Made by a program: the position numbers and the translations under genes. From the NCBI GenBank assembly GCA_947369305.1, contig CANBLA010000060.1, forward strand, positions 1-6,362: a stretch of DNA of 6,362 bases, written 5' to 3'. The stretch comes from an uncultured Clostridia bacterium (lineage in GTDB: Bacteria; Bacillota_A; Clostridia; TANB77; CAG-508). The notes below the pieces were generated by a model, which was given only the letters and a program-made list of their open reading frames with translations, made no database searches and had not been told where the DNA came from. This document shows positions 5,835 through 6,362 of this stretch, one piece after another (position 1 is the stretch's first letter; each line of letters begins with the position of its first letter).

Positions 5835-6339
5835 TATTTTAGTCGAAGGGGTTATGGAGGGACAATATACAGGTGTTCGAGAAGTTGTGAGTGATGCGGA
5901 TATTTATGTAAAAAGTCATTATGAAAAAGAAAAAAAAGAGACTTTTATACAAGAAATTAGTGAGAGAACAGGAAAGGAAGAAAAAAATGTAGAAATTTAT
6001 CTTCATAATTTTAAAATAAATTTCAAGAAAGGGGTTCCAAAATTTGAAAATTGTGATACAATAAGAACATATAAAAAAGTAAAACTATTTTCAAATTATT
6101 ACATCCCAATAGAAATCGTAAAAGTTACGAATTTTGAGCTAGAAAAAAGCTTTAAAACCTATACGGAAGAAGAACTTAAAGGAAAATTAACAAAAGCGTT
6201 ACAAGAGGAACTAAATCAAGAATTAAGTATTTCAGAAGATACGAAAATTGACCAAAACGTTACTTCCGTAACAGATGAATCTGGTGTAACTGTAAAAGTA
6301 ATTTATGAATTAGAGGAGAAAATAGGAACGAAAGAATGA
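5809..6339 (+). CDS. yqfD: YqfD C-terminal fragment (second frame)
   Basis: This frame carries the remaining YqfD domain: the second half of the lipoyl-like hairpin (GDILVEGVMEG), AREV-type strands (REVVSDADIYVKS), the YLHNFKINF and YYIPIEIVKVTNFEL stretches and a helical end (YTEEELKGKLTKALQEEL). The open frame can be read from TTG 5809 or ATG 5815, but the first few residues are out-of-frame sequence and no convincing ribosome binding site lies upstream. Independent translation is therefore doubtful. Without the membrane anchor, the product would stay in the wrong compartment. Confidence 0.7.
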   Translation: MGMLFLVGDILVEGVMEGQYTGVREVVSDADIYVKSHYEKEKKETFIQEISERTGKEEKNVEIYLHNFKINFKKGVPKFENCDTIRTYKKVKLFSNYYIPIEIVKVTNFELEKSFKTYTEEELKGKLTKALQEELNQELSISEDTKIDQNVTSVTDESGVTVKVIYELEEKIGTKE

Positions 6340-6358
6340 GAAAGGAATTTATTTAAGT

Positions 6359-6362
6359 ATGG
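6359..6362 (+). CDS. Possible first codon of the next gene (phoH by synteny)
   Basis: An ATG at 6359-6361 follows the yqfD stop by 19 bases, with AAAGGAA (6341-6347) as a possible ribosome binding site at a rather long spacing. In most Firmicutes yqfC-yqfD is followed by phoH. Only four bases are visible, so this rests on position alone. Confidence 0.25.

Larger units (their letters stand above)
5163..6339 (+). pseudogene. yqfD: yqfD sporulation gene split by a one-base frameshift
   Basis: Two overlapping frames together encode one YqfD protein, a membrane-anchored mother-cell sporulation protein that accompanies YqfC in most endospore formers. The first frame reads NIGDVV and then stops at TGA 5832-5834. 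The second supplies GDILVEG and the rest of the family. Removing one base between about 5823 and 5829 gives GDVV, two residues, then GDILVEG, the spacing expected for this lipoyl-like hairpin. The repaired product is 391 aa, against about 398 in B. subtilis, so nothing else is missing. Both halves are otherwise well conserved, with no further stops. This suggests a recent mutation or a base-calling or assembly error rather than old decay. Confidence 0.88.

Overview
The window is AT-rich (roughly one third G+C by eye) and comes from a spore-forming Firmicute, most likely a clostridial lineage. This rests on three sporulation genes (spoIVB, yqfC, yqfD), strong AAGGAGG-type ribosome binding sites, sigma-A-type promoters, and Leu and Arg codon use dominated by TTA/TTG and AGA/CGA/CGT. 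All recognisable genes are on the + strand.

Layout: (1) 1-474 is the C-terminal third of the sporulation serine peptidase SpoIVB. (2) 475-878 is a 404-base AT-rich gap. It holds a possible frameshifted remnant of a small gene, a terminator-like hairpin, and the clpB control region, where a long inverted repeat abuts a consensus -35 box. (3) 879-3470 is a complete ClpB disaggregase (863 aa), ended by a perfect 40-base palindrome that serves as terminator. (4) 3521-4816 is a self-contained transcription unit. It has a perfect-consensus extended -10 promoter, a short leader hairpin, one 352-aa gene that I do not recognise, and a strong intrinsic terminator. (5) 4817-6339 is the yqfC-yqfD sporulation operon behind a sigma-E-like promoter. 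yqfD is split by a one-base frameshift near 5823-5830. (6) The last bases probably hold the first codon of the next gene, phoH by synteny.

SpoIVB, YqfC and YqfD act during endospore formation. SpoIVB signals from the forespore, and YqfC/YqfD are mother-cell sigma-E-regulon proteins. ClpB is a general ATP-driven protein disaggregase. The 352-aa gene looks like an independently expressed insertion between housekeeping and sporulation genes, and it is the best candidate here for something undescribed. The other observations most worth checking are the yqfD frameshift, the operator-like repeat upstream of clpB in place of the usual heat-shock boxes, and the unusual gene order.
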